A DNA stretch of 64,000 nucleotides from Candidatus Leucobacter sulfamidivorax (GTDB lineage: Bacteria > Actinomycetota > Actinomycetes > Actinomycetales > Microbacteriaceae), in assembly GCA_016771945.1 (NCBI GenBank), contig QZLF01000001.1:434001-498000 (forward strand), given 5' to 3'. The translations under genes were made by a program, and so were the position numbers. The notes under the pieces were generated by a model. It did no database searches and had not been told where the DNA came from. It was given only the letters and a program-made list of their open reading frames with translations. The number at the start of each line of letters is the position of its first letter. Position 1 is the first letter of the stretch. Positions 26,155 to 35,001 of the stretch are shown here, one piece after another.

Positions 26155-27159
26155 ATGACTCCACGTCTCTTCACCCGTACCGCCGTCGCCGGCGCGTCCG
26201 CTCTGCTCGTCGCCACCTCACTGGTGGCCTGCGCGAACACCGCGGGCGCCGACAGCTCGGCGAGCGCCGACTGCGAGAGCGTCACCACCATCGGCTTCAG
26301 CCACTCCGTGAGCGAAGCCGAGGTGGTCAAGTCGCTGAAGGAGTATCTCCGGGTCAAAGCCGCCGAGAACGGCTGCATCGAGATGCTCTTCGACAGCACC
26401 ACCGGGAACAACCTCGAAACGCAGCGTGCGGCGATCGAGACCTGGGTGACCCAGGGCATCGACGCCATCGTGGTCTCCCCGGTCGATCCCAGCGCGCTCG
26501 AGGGGCTCAGAACCCAAGCCCAGGAGAAAGGCACGAAGTGGATCTCCTACGCGCTGCCGTGGGAGGGCGCCGACGGCATGGCCGGTATTGACAGCGACGC
26601 CAGCGGCACGATGGTCGGAGAGGCCGCGGCCGAGTGGATCGAGGAGTTCCACCCCGACGGCGACGTCAGCGCCGCGGTGACCACGCTTACCCCCCTCGCC
26701 GCTGTGGCGGGAGGGCGCTGGACCATTCCGATCGAGATCATCGAAGCGACCGACGTCCCGATCGTCTCCGAGCAGGACTGCGCGGACCAGGCCTGCGGGC
26801 TCGAGATCACCGAGTCGCTGCTGCGCCAGCATCCCGATCTGCGGGTCTTCGTCGGCTTCAACGACGACGCGGCGCTCGGTGCGATCACCGCGTTCAAGAA
26901 CGCCGGAATCCCGCTGGACGAGGTCTTCATCGCCGGCCAGGACGGCAGCCGGGGAGCGCTGCTCGCCGTGCAGGAGGGCACAATGAACATCACCGCCGCC
27001 GTCGGTCTCGAGGATGTGGCCGACACGATTCTGCAGGTGACGCTGAACGCCATCAACGGCAGCGGCGAGACCGTGCTGGCGACCGTAGCCCAGCCGGCGA
27101 CCCTGGCGGATCCCGAACTGCTGGAGCGTCTGCTCGCCCAGTTCGAGCAGCTGGGCTGA
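26155..27159 (+). CDS. Sugar/nucleoside-type ABC transporter substrate-binding lipoprotein
   Basis: 334 residues with a lipoprotein signal (ALLVATSLVAC; lipid-modified Cys at about residue 26) and a periplasmic-binding-protein type I fold related to RbsB: TIGFSHSVSEAEVVKSLKEYL, TQGIDAIVVSPVDPSALEGL, HPDLRVFVGFNDDAALGAITAFKNAG and IAGQDGS. Two further Cys (DCADQACGLE) could form a disulfide. First gene of the importer operon; the ligand is unknown. Given the downstream enzymes it may be an amino-alcohol or polyol-like compound, which is inference. Confidence 0.93.
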   Translation: MTPRLFTRTAVAGASALLVATSLVACANTAGADSSASADCESVTTIGFSHSVSEAEVVKSLKEYLRVKAAENGCIEMLFDSTTGNNLETQRAAIETWVTQGIDAIVVSPVDPSALEGLRTQAQEKGTKWISYALPWEGADGMAGIDSDASGTMVGEAAAEWIEEFHPDGDVSAAVTTLTPLAAVAGGRWTIPIEIIEATDVPIVSEQDCADQACGLEITESLLRQHPDLRVFVGFNDDAALGAITAFKNAGIPLDEVFIAGQDGSRGALLAVQEGTMNITAAVGLEDVADTILQVTLNAINGSGETVLATVAQPATLADPELLERLLAQFEQLG

Positions 27160-28070
27160 GCCGACGATGATCCCCGCGGTCAGCCTCCGGCAGCTTCGCA
27201 AGTCCTACGGCGGAAACCCCGTGTTGAACGGCATCGACCTGGAGTTCCGGCCGGGCAGTGTGCATGCACTGCTCGGGCCGAACGGGGCAGGCAAGTCGAC
27301 TCTTCTCGGCTGCCTTTCCGGCGCGGTCAGCCCGGATTCCGGTGAGATCAGGATCGGCGAGGCCGTCTACTCCGGGTTCACGCCGACGGAGGCCTTCACC
27401 GCGGGCACCGCGATCATCTACCAGCACTTCCAGCTGGTCGGCTCCCTCAGCGTGGCCGAGAACATCTTCCTCGGAAGCGAGTTGCGCGGCCGCGCAGGCC
27501 TGGTCCGCTCGGCTGAGCAGCGCCGCATCGCCCGGGAGCTGCTCGCGGGGCTCGGCGCGGACTTCGATGTCGCGCTTCCGGTCGAGCGCCTGAGCGTCGG
27601 ACAGCAGCAGATCGTCGAGATCGCGCGAGCGCTCCGGCATGAGCCTTCGCTGCTCATCCTCGACGAGCCGACCGCCGCACTCAGCAGTCACGAGGTGGAG
27701 ACCCTGCTGGCACTGGTGCGACGGCTCGCCGAGGAGCGTGGGCTCGCGGTCATCTATGTGACGCATCTGCTTCGCGAGGTGCTGCAGGTGAGCGACGAGG
27801 TGACCGTGCTCCGCGACGGCGAGGTGCTGTGGACGCGCCCCGTGACCGAGTTGGAGATGGAGGATCTCGTGCAGGCGATCTCGCCGGCCGCGGAGGGTTC
27901 CGTCGCCGAACGGCAGGCCGTCGTCGGAGAGCGGCTCCTCGAACTCGAGCAGCTCGATTGCTCCTTCACCCGGGGGGTGGATCTCGAGATGCGCGGCGGG
28001 GAGATCGTGGCCGTCTTCGGTCTGCTCGGATCCGGGCGCACCGATCTGCTCGAGACGGTCTGCGGGCTAG

Positions 28071-28992
28071 GGCGTGTCTAGCAATTAGTTGTGGGTAGAG
28101 CTGGAATCCTGGCAGCATGTCACGATTCCAGCTCCTCTCAGATGCCCAGTGGACCCTGATCGCTGACCTGCTCCCCGGACCAACGGGGAAGAAAGGGCGC
28201 CCGTTCTCCGATGCCCGGCAGATGGTCGAAGGCATCATCTACCGCTACCGATGCGGCATCGCTTGGCGCGACCTGCCCGACACGTTCGGTGTGTGGCAGA
28301 CGGTGTGGGCCTGGCATAAGCGCATGGCCGATGACGGTACCTGGGACCGGGTGCAGGCCCGCCTCCACGAGCACGCCGACCGTGAAGGCTTCATCGATTG
28401 GGACGTGTCGGTGGACTCGACGAGCGCGCGTGCGCATCAGCACGCCACGAACGTGACTCGGGTAAAAAAGGGCTCCGTCGAATTACAAGAATCTCCTGAC
28501 CGAGCCGCTTGATCACGCGGTCGGCCGCTCACGGGGCGGCCTCTCCACCAAGACTCATCAGCTGGTCGACGGGCGGGGTCTGCCGCTCGTGACGATCTGC
28601 ACGGCCGGGCAGGACGGCGATTCACCGATGCTCATTCCGTTGCTGGAGCAGTTATGCGTGGGGCGCCGCACCCGCCCGGCGGCCGTGCTGGGCGACAAGG
28701 CGTACTCGTCACGAGCCAACCGGACCCATCTGCGCACGCGTGGCATCGAGGCCGTGATCCCCGAGCCGCGGGATCAACAGGGTCACCGGAAACGACGCGG
28801 CTCGAAAGGTGGCAGGCCCCCGAGACTCGATCTCGTGAAGTACCGGGGCCGGAACGTCATCGAGCGCAGCTACTGCCGCCTTAAGCAATGGCGTGGGCTC
28901 GCGACCCGGTATGACAAGCTCGCGGTCGTGTATCGGGCTGCGGTCGTCCTCAATGGAGTCGTTGCGTGGCTGAACTATTTGCTAGACACGCC
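28071..28992 (+). mobile_element. IS5-family insertion sequence, 922 bp
   Basis: Terminal inverted repeats of 20 bp with one mismatch: left end GGCGTGTCTAGCAATTAGTT (28071-28090), complement of the right end at 28973-28992. It is flanked by CTAG on both sides (28067-28070 and 28993-28996), a 4-bp target duplication matching the YTAR preference of IS5-type elements. It carries two transposase frames. Its intact ends and clean target duplication imply recent insertion. Confidence 0.93.
28117..28512 (+). CDS. IS5-family transposase, N-terminal frame (orfA)
   Basis: 131 residues. The N-terminal DUF4096-like domain (LLSDAQWTLIADLLPGPTGKKGRPFSDARQMVEGIIYRYRCGIAWRDLP) leads to the first catalytic Asp region (DWDVSVDSTSARAHQH). 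The frame leaves the conserved sequence at GTAAAAAAGGG (28462-28472). Continuing into orfB needs a +1 (or -2) shift there, consistent with programmed slippage in two-frame IS5-group elements, although a decay indel is also possible. Confidence 0.9.
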   Translation: MSRFQLLSDAQWTLIADLLPGPTGKKGRPFSDARQMVEGIIYRYRCGIAWRDLPDTFGVWQTVWAWHKRMADDGTWDRVQARLHEHADREGFIDWDVSVDSTSARAHQHATNVTRVKKGSVELQESPDRAA

Positions 28993-28996
28993 CTAG
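28466..28996 (+). CDS. IS5-family transposase, C-terminal frame (orfB)
   Basis: Frame open from the slippery run; no good independent start. It continues SNYKNLLTEPLDHAVGRSRGGLSTKTHQLVDGRG, then AVLGDKAYSS (second catalytic Asp) and VIERSYCRLKQWRGLATRYDKLA (catalytic Glu region), completing a DDE transposase. The stop TAG (28994-28996) is supplied by the duplicated CTAG target, not by the element itself. Confidence 0.88.
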   Translation, partial: KRAPSNYKNLLTEPLDHAVGRSRGGLSTKTHQLVDGRGLPLVTICTAGQDGDSPMLIPLLEQLCVGRRTRPAAVLGDKAYSSRANRTHLRTRGIEAVIPEPRDQQGHRKRRGSKGGRPPRLDLVKYRGRNVIERSYCRLKQWRGLATRYDKLAVVYRAAVVLNGVVAWLNYLLDTP

Positions 28997-29639
28997 GCGC
29001 AGTCCAGGAGGGCCGGCTGCACCTCGGCGGCGGAGACACCGTCGGTACCCGCAGCTCCGGCCCGCGACGCGGGATCGCCTATGTGCCCGCCGATCGGAAG
29101 TCGCAGGCGCTCTTCGGGGCGATGAGCGCCGAGGAGAACCTGTTGATGCCGCACTATCGACGGATGGCGCGCCCGCTGCGGCAGCCCGGTGGGGAACGGA
29201 AGATCTTCACGCGGATCGCCGAACGGGTCAGCCTCCATCCGGCCGATCCCGTGCGCCCCGTCGAGCAGTTCTCCGGCGGCAATGCGCAGAAGATCTCCGT
29301 CGGCCGCTGGCTCGTCGACCAGCAGCGGCTTCGGCTGCTGGTGCTCGACGAGCCGACCCAGGGCGTGGACGTCGGCTCTCGCGGCGAACTGTACTCCCTG
29401 CTGCGCGATTTCACCGAGACCGGGGAACGGGCCGTGCTCTTCGCGACGAGCGACCCCGACGAGGTGGTCGCGCTGGCGGATCGGGTGCTGGTGCTGGCCC
29501 ACGGCCGGCCGGTGGGGATCTACCCCGCGGCCATCGGCGAGGGCCGGCTGCTGTCGCTTGCGCACAGCGGCGAATCAGCAGAAGACACCCGCGCGGCTTG
29601 AGTGCGGACCACAGACGGAACACAGACAGGATCCATGAC

Positions 29640-30644
29640 GTGACCATCACCTCCGAAGCCCCGGCCACCGCGGTCGCGGCTCCTCCCACCTCCCGCTCCC
29701 GACGGCCGGTGCTCATCACCGTGCTGGACGCGATCATGCCGATCGCCACCATCGGCCTGATGGTGTACTTCGGCGTCGCCAGCGCGGCCTTCTTCACGCT
29801 CGACAATTTCATCGTGGTGCTGCAGCAGTCCGCGCCCCTGATGATCGCAGCGGTGATGGCCGCGGTGCTGCTGATGTCCGGCAATATCGACCTCTCCGTC
29901 GGATCGATCATGGCGGTCTCGGGAGTGTGCGCGGGCCTGGCCTTCCCCGCGCTCGGGCTGGTGCCCGGGCTCCTCATCGGTCTGCTCGCGGGTGTCCTCC
30001 TCGGCGCCGTCAACGGCGCCCTCATCGGCTTCTTCGAGCTCTCCCCGATCGTGATCACACTGGGCATGCTCGCCGCGGGCCGCGGCCTGGCGCTGACCCT
30101 CGCGCCCGGTTCCCTCTTCGGCTTCCCCGAGGGCGTCGCGAAGCTCGGATCCGGATCATTCCTGGGCATCCCCTATCTCGTCTGGATCGCCGCGGCGGTG
30201 GTACTGCTCGGCATGCTGCTGATGAACCGCTTCGCCGCGGGCAAGCATGTGATCGCCATCGGCGTGAACCGACGCGCGGCATTCCTCAACGGCATCCCGG
30301 TGAAGCGCATGATCTTCTCGCTCTACACTCTGATGGGCCTGGCCGCAGGGCTTGCCGGGGTGCTTACGGTCGCCCGGCTCAACAGCGCACCGAGCGGCAC
30401 GCTCGGACTCGGCTTCGAGGTCGCGATGCTCACCGCCGTGCTGCTCGGCAGCGTGCCCTTCACCGGCGGCAGGGGAGCGATTTGGCGGGTGGTGCTCGGC
30501 GTCTGGCTGATGGGCATTCTGAAGAACGGGGTGACCCTGCTGAACATCGGCCCGGAGGTCGGGGACATCCTCACCGGTCTCGTGCTCATCGTCGCAGCCG
30601 CCCTCGAGGGCATCCGCTACTTCTATAACCGTCGTCGCGCCTGA
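29640..30644 (+). CDS. RbsC-type ABC transporter permease
   Basis: About 334 residues from the GTG at 29640 (weak CAGGA site); a TTG at 29598 overlapping the previous stop is an alternative. About eight to ten hydrophobic segments are visible, with the family motif MSGNIDLSVGSIMAVSG and the EAA-like loop RRAAFLNGIPVKRMIFSLY. Pairs with the split ATPase and the lipoprotein to form a sugar/nucleoside-type importer. The frame is intact, as are the downstream enzyme genes. Confidence 0.92.
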   Translation: MTITSEAPATAVAAPPTSRSRRPVLITVLDAIMPIATIGLMVYFGVASAAFFTLDNFIVVLQQSAPLMIAAVMAAVLLMSGNIDLSVGSIMAVSGVCAGLAFPALGLVPGLLIGLLAGVLLGAVNGALIGFFELSPIVITLGMLAAGRGLALTLAPGSLFGFPEGVAKLGSGSFLGIPYLVWIAAAVVLLGMLLMNRFAAGKHVIAIGVNRRAAFLNGIPVKRMIFSLYTLMGLAAGLAGVLTVARLNSAPSGTLGLGFEVAMLTAVLLGSVPFTGGRGAIWRVVLGVWLMGILKNGVTLLNIGPEVGDILTGLVLIVAAALEGIRYFYNRRRA

Positions 30645-30674
30645 TTCGTCTTCCCCGGAGGCTGCCCCGGTCCT

Positions 30675-30713
30675 CATTCCATATCCATTCTCGAACCAGA
30701 ATTCATTCTCGAA
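30675..30713 (+). repeat. Direct repeats CATTCTCGAA before the GMC gene
   Basis: CATTCTCGAA occurs at 30686-30695 and 30704-30713, with a third CATTC at 30675. The ATTCATTC core also occurs in the cluster's main operator (26035-26045). This may be a second regulator site ahead of the enzyme genes. Confidence 0.45.
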
Positions 30714-30726
30714 AAGGAGAGACACC

Positions 30727-32295
30727 ATGACCCAGTGGAAGTACATCGTGGTCGGCGCCGGCTCGGCGGGTGCGACCTTCGCCGCTCGCCGCGCGGCGGC
30801 GGGGGATCGCGTACTGCTGCTCGATGCCGGCCCCGACTACCGTTCCTCGGAGCTCCCGGACGTGTGGCGCTCCCCGAACCCGATGGCGGCGCTGATGGAT
30901 CCGCAGGGCTGGGAGGGGCTCATGTACCCCGAGCTCGAGGTGACGCGGACCGAGGGGCAGGATCCGGCGACCTATTGGCGCGGTCGCGGTCTCGGCGGCA
31001 GTTCGACCATCAATGGGCAGATCGCCATCCGTCCGCCGATGCTCGACTTCGACGACTGGGCGGCCGAGGGCTGCGCCGGATGGAGCGGAGCGGAGATCCT
31101 GCCCTACTTCGCCAAGCTCGAGAGCGACGGCGACTTCTCGGGGGAGCCTTACCACGGCGCCGACGGCCCCATTCCGATCTACCGCGCGCCGCGCGACACC
31201 TGGGGGCCGGCCGACCGGGCGCTCGCCGATGGGGCGCAGGCCGTCGGCATTCCCTGGATCGACGACATCAACGCGCCGAACGCGACCGGCGTCTCCACCT
31301 ACCCGATCAACTCGCGCGAGTTCCGTCGTGTGAGCGTCAACGACGCCTACCTCGAGCCGCAGCGGGAGAACCCGAACCTCACGGTGCGGGGCGGGAGCAC
31401 AGTGGACCGGGTGCTCTTCGACGGGGACCGCGCGGTCGGCGTGCGCATCGTCACGGAGGAGGGCGCGGTCGAGGAGTTCGCGGACGAAGTGATCCTCGCC
31501 GCGGGGGCCGTGCACACGCCGACGATCCTGCTCCGCTCCGGGATCGGGCCCCGAGCCGCCCTCGAGAGCATCGAGGTCGCGCAGCGCGCCGAGCTCCCAG
31601 TCGGCGAGGGGCTGCAGGATCACCTGATGGTTCTGGTGGACATCGTGCTGAGCGCCGCGCTGCCGCCGGTCGGCGCGCTCGACCGCCATACCAATATCGC
31701 CGCGCGCATCGACAGCGGAGACCCCGAGGGCAAGCCGCAGGATCTCATGCTCGTGTCGCTCAATCAGAACGTGCTGGCGATGGAGTTCGCCGACACCTCG
31801 CACGGCGCGGCGGCCATCGGGGTCTGGCTGAATCAGGCGTACTCCCGCGGTCGCATCGTGCTGCGGAGCGCGGATCCGCTGGAGCAGCCCTTCGTCGAGG
31901 AGCGGATGCTCTCCGATGAGCGCGACCTGCGGCGCATGCGGACCGCCGCGCGGCTGCTCGCAGACATCTGCCGCACCGCGGAGGTCTCGGCGATCGCGGA
32001 GGTTCCGGTGGAGCGCTCGGCGGCGGACTTCTACGCGGCTATCGACTCGGGTGACGATGCGCAGCTCGACGCCTATCTGCTGGCGCGAGGCGGCGACGCT
32101 CAGCACGCCACCAGCACCTGCCGAATGGGAGCGGCGGACGACCCGAGAAGCGTGGTCGACACCGAGTGTCGGGTGATCGGCTTCCAGGCGCTGCGCGTGA
32201 TCGACGCCTCGGTCTTCCCCTCCGTCCCCCGCGCGAACACTCATCTGGCGGTCGTCGCCATCGCGGAGGCCATGGCCGACCGCGTCGCGCGGTGA
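30727..32295 (+). CDS. GMC-family FAD-dependent alcohol oxidoreductase
   Basis: 522 residues. N-terminal FAD site (YIVVGAGSAGATFAARRAA), GMC signature 1 (RGRGLGGSSTINGQIAIR), signature 2 (AAGAVHTPTILLRSGIGP) and the C-terminal active-site region STCRMGAADDPRSVVD...VIDASVFPSVPRANTHL with the His/Asn pair position. Relatives include choline dehydrogenase and other primary-alcohol oxidisers. AAGGAGAGACACC before the ATG is a strong ribosome site. It should oxidise an imported alcohol to an aldehyde for the next enzyme. Confidence 0.95.
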   Translation: MTQWKYIVVGAGSAGATFAARRAAAGDRVLLLDAGPDYRSSELPDVWRSPNPMAALMDPQGWEGLMYPELEVTRTEGQDPATYWRGRGLGGSSTINGQIAIRPPMLDFDDWAAEGCAGWSGAEILPYFAKLESDGDFSGEPYHGADGPIPIYRAPRDTWGPADRALADGAQAVGIPWIDDINAPNATGVSTYPINSREFRRVSVNDAYLEPQRENPNLTVRGGSTVDRVLFDGDRAVGVRIVTEEGAVEEFADEVILAAGAVHTPTILLRSGIGPRAALESIEVAQRAELPVGEGLQDHLMVLVDIVLSAALPPVGALDRHTNIAARIDSGDPEGKPQDLMLVSLNQNVLAMEFADTSHGAAAIGVWLNQAYSRGRIVLRSADPLEQPFVEERMLSDERDLRRMRTAARLLADICRTAEVSAIAEVPVERSAADFYAAIDSGDDAQLDAYLLARGGDAQHATSTCRMGAADDPRSVVDTECRVIGFQALRVIDASVFPSVPRANTHLAVVAIAEAMADRVAR

Positions 32296-32359
32296 CCGAC
32301 GAATCGCGCGAGCGCGCAGCACACAGCAACCAGTAAGTCTGAGAAGGAGTACGTCGAAC

Positions 32360-33772
32360 ATGCAGAAGTTTGAGAATTACATCGGCGGTGCGTGGGTGCC
32401 GGCCGTCACCGGGGAGACGCTCGACGCGCGCAATCCGGCGGATGGACAGGTGTTCGCGGCCTTCGCCGCGAGCGACGCGGTGGACGCGGATCACGCGGTC
32501 GCCGCTGCACGCGCCGCGCAGCCGGCCTGGGCGGCGCTTCCGCTCGACGAGCGACTGGCGCGGATCGAGGCCTTCGCCGACTCCATCGAGCGGCGCGCGG
32601 AGGATATCGCGCTGGCCGAGCATCGGGAGATGGGCAAGCCCCTCGGCGTCGCCCTCCAGTTCATCAGCATCGGCCTCGCAGGCTTCCGCGCGGCCGTCGC
32701 TCAGGCGCGGGAGTACGCGTTCACCAGCCGGAGCGAAGGGGCGATGGGCGTCACCGAGGTGCACCGGGTGCCGCTCGGCGTCGTCGCCGAGATCGTGCCC
32801 TGGAACTTCACCGTGCCGCAGACGCTCGTCAATCTCGGGGCGCTGCTCGCGGCCGGGAACACCGTGGTCGTGAAGCCGTCTGAGAAGGCGACCCCCTCCG
32901 CCGCGGTGATGTTCGAGGACAACCCCCTCCCGGGCGGGGTGCTCAACCTCGTCCTCGGCGACGGGCGTGCCGGACGCGCCCTCGCCGAGCATCCCGGCAT
33001 CGACCTGGTGGTGTTCACCGGCTCGGTCGCGACGGGCCGCTCGGTCGCCCGCGCCGCCGGCGAGAACCTGAACCGCACCATCCTCGAGCTCGGCGGCAAA
33101 GACGCGGTGATTGTGGACGCCGGCGTCGATGTCGGGGCGGTGGCCATGGACGTCGCCGCGGGATCCTTCATCAACAGCGGACAGATCTGCACCTCGATGG
33201 AGCGCATCTACGTGCACGAGGAGATCGCCGAGGAGTTCGTCGCGGCGCTGCTCGAAGCGAGCAAGGTGTTCTCCGCGGGCGGCCCGATGGAGATCGGCCC
33301 GCTGGTCGACGAGGAGCAGGCGGCCATCGTCGAGGCGCATGTGGCCGACGCCGTCGCCCGCGGCGCGCAGGTGCTCACGGGCGGTCGCGACGCCGGCGCG
33401 GCCGGGAGCTACTTCCCGCCGACGGTGCTCACCGGCATCACCCCGGAGATGGTGATCGCCCGCGAGGAGACCTTCGGACCGGTCGCCCCGATCACGGTGG
33501 TGGACTCCTTCGAGTCGGCGCTGGAGCTGGCGGGCGCATCCGACTTCGGCCTGGCCGCGACGGTCTACAGCCCCGACGACGCGCATCTCGCCGCCGCGCG
33601 CACGCTCGCGGTCTCGATGCTCTGGCTGAACCGCTGGCAGGGAAGCGACGGGGTGAGGGAGTCCGAGCCCGCGGGCATCAGCGGCATGGGGGCGGTCGGC
33701 GGGCTGCGCGCCTACGACGCGGCCACGCGGCCGATGACGGTCTTCCTCCCGCACGCGGAGCTCGTCGGATGA
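32360..33772 (+). CDS. NAD(P)-dependent aldehyde dehydrogenase
   Basis: 470 residues of the aldehyde dehydrogenase superfamily: PWNFTVPQTLVNLGALLAAGNTVVVKPSE (cofactor and oxyanion Asn region), FTGSVATGRSV, catalytic Glu in TILELGGKDAV and catalytic Cys in SGQICTSMERIYV. GLAATVYSPDD and EETFGP are also present. It follows the GMC gene by 64 nt with AGAAGGAG and should oxidise that enzyme's aldehyde product to a carboxylate. It overlaps the next gene by 4 bp. Confidence 0.95.
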   Translation: MQKFENYIGGAWVPAVTGETLDARNPADGQVFAAFAASDAVDADHAVAAARAAQPAWAALPLDERLARIEAFADSIERRAEDIALAEHREMGKPLGVALQFISIGLAGFRAAVAQAREYAFTSRSEGAMGVTEVHRVPLGVVAEIVPWNFTVPQTLVNLGALLAAGNTVVVKPSEKATPSAAVMFEDNPLPGGVLNLVLGDGRAGRALAEHPGIDLVVFTGSVATGRSVARAAGENLNRTILELGGKDAVIVDAGVDVGAVAMDVAAGSFINSGQICTSMERIYVHEEIAEEFVAALLEASKVFSAGGPMEIGPLVDEEQAAIVEAHVADAVARGAQVLTGGRDAGAAGSYFPPTVLTGITPEMVIAREETFGPVAPITVVDSFESALELAGASDFGLAATVYSPDDAHLAAARTLAVSMLWLNRWQGSDGVRESEPAGISGMGAVGGLRAYDAATRPMTVFLPHAELVG

Positions 33773-34974
33773 GCACGCTGCTCGCGCACGCGGAGGTCTT
33801 CGACGGCCACCGGATGCTTCCCAGCGGCACCGAGGTGCTCATCGAGGATGGTCGGATCGCCGCCGTCGGCCCGAAGCTCCCCGTGCCGCAGGACTGCGAG
33901 ATCCTCGATCTCACCGGGCACACGCTGATCCCGGGGATGATCGACTGCCATGTGCATCTGGTGATCGACGGCCTCAACCCGATGAAGCAGCTGAACGATC
34001 CCTTCTCGCTGCCGTACTACGTCGCCGCCGATGTGCTGCGCCGCACGCTCGACCTGGGCATCACCACGGTGCGCGATGCCGGCGGCGCGGATCTGGGCAT
34101 CAAGCGCGCGGTCGAGCTCGGCCTGATCGAGGGGCCCGAGGTGCGGATCGCGGTGACGGTGCTGAGCCAGACCGGAGGCCACACGGACGGCACCACTCCG
34201 TGCGGCCTGCCGAATCACCTGCTGCCGGAGCATCCGGGGCGCCCGCATCCGGTGGTCGACGGGCCCGACGAGATGCGCAAGCGCGTGCGCGAGCTCCAGC
34301 GCGCCGGTGCCGATGTCATCAAGATCTGCACCAGCGGTGGCGTCTCCTCCATCACCGACGACCCGCGGCATCCGCATTTCGGCATGGACGAGCTGGAGGC
34401 CTGCGTGCGGGAGGCTCGGGCCGGTGAGACCCCGGTGATGGCGCACGCGCAGGGCAAGCCCGGCATCATCAATGCGATCCGAGCGGGTGTGCGCTCGGTC
34501 GAGCACGGCGTCTTCGCCGACGAGGAGTGCTTCGAGCTGCTCAAGGCGCATGATGTCTGGTTGGTACCGACGCTCACGGCGCCGGTCGCGCTGAACCGGA
34601 TGATCGCCGGCGGCGCTCCGATCCCCGCGGAGGTCGTGCGGAAGACCGAGCTCGCGCGGATCGCCCACGCCGAGATGATCGTCGAGGCGGTCGCGGCGGA
34701 CGTCAAGATCGCGATGGGCACCGACTCCGGGGTGTTCCCGCACGGGGGCAATCTGGAGGAGCTGCAGCTCATGCGCGAGGCGGGCATGACGCCGGAGGCC
34801 GTGCTGCACGCGGCGACGGCATCGGCCGCGGAGCTGCTGGAACTCGACGACCGGGGGGCGCTTCGCGAGGGGCTGCGCGCCGATGTGGTCATCGTGGAGG
34901 GCGATGCGCGCGAGTTCGATCGGATGGCCGAACGGATCGCGGGCGTCTATCAGGCGGGCAGGCGCGTGCGCTGA
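33769..34974 (+). CDS. Metal-dependent amidohydrolase (imidazolonepropionase/prolidase-like)
   Basis: 401 residues with a full amidohydrolase metal set: HxH in IDCHVHL, the carboxylated Lys position in DVIKICTSGGVSS, His in VMAHAQGK, His in RSVEHGVF and Asp in AMGTDSGVFPHGGN. Relatives cleave Xaa-Pro or Xaa-Lys dipeptides and cyclic amides. Its ATG overlaps the aldehyde dehydrogenase stop, so it is firmly part of this pathway and probably cuts a C-N bond of the imported compound or of its oxidation product. Confidence 0.93.
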   Translation: MSTLLAHAEVFDGHRMLPSGTEVLIEDGRIAAVGPKLPVPQDCEILDLTGHTLIPGMIDCHVHLVIDGLNPMKQLNDPFSLPYYVAADVLRRTLDLGITTVRDAGGADLGIKRAVELGLIEGPEVRIAVTVLSQTGGHTDGTTPCGLPNHLLPEHPGRPHPVVDGPDEMRKRVRELQRAGADVIKICTSGGVSSITDDPRHPHFGMDELEACVREARAGETPVMAHAQGKPGIINAIRAGVRSVEHGVFADEECFELLKAHDVWLVPTLTAPVALNRMIAGGAPIPAEVVRKTELARIAHAEMIVEAVAADVKIAMGTDSGVFPHGGNLEELQLMREAGMTPEAVLHAATASAAELLELDDRGALREGLRADVVIVEGDAREFDRMAERIAGVYQAGRRVR

Positions 34975-34980
34975 ATCGGC

Positions 34981-35001
34981 GACCGGCCGAGAACGCCGGT
35001 C
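34981..35001. terminator. Bidirectional terminator hairpin
   Basis: Perfect 7-bp stem GACCGGC / GCCGGTC around CGAGAAC, 7 nt after the amidohydrolase stop and touching the stop of the convergent vapC. No T-run. Confidence 0.5.

Larger units (their letters stand above)
27167..29601 (+). pseudogene. RbsA-type duplicated ABC ATPase gene, split by an insertion sequence
   Basis: The 5' part (27167-28070) encodes the first ATPase domain (Walker A GPNGAGKST, signature LSVGQQQ, Walker B LLILDEPT) and the start of the second (VFGLLGSGRTDLLETVCGL). The 3' part (28997-29601) continues GAVQEGRLHL with the second domain's FSGGNAQK signature and LLVLDEPTQG Walker B. An IS5-family element sits between them. 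Deleting 28071-28996 rejoins the frame exactly and gives about 503 residues, normal for RbsA. As it stands the second ATPase domain is broken, so the importer is probably inactive in this strain. Confidence 0.93.
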
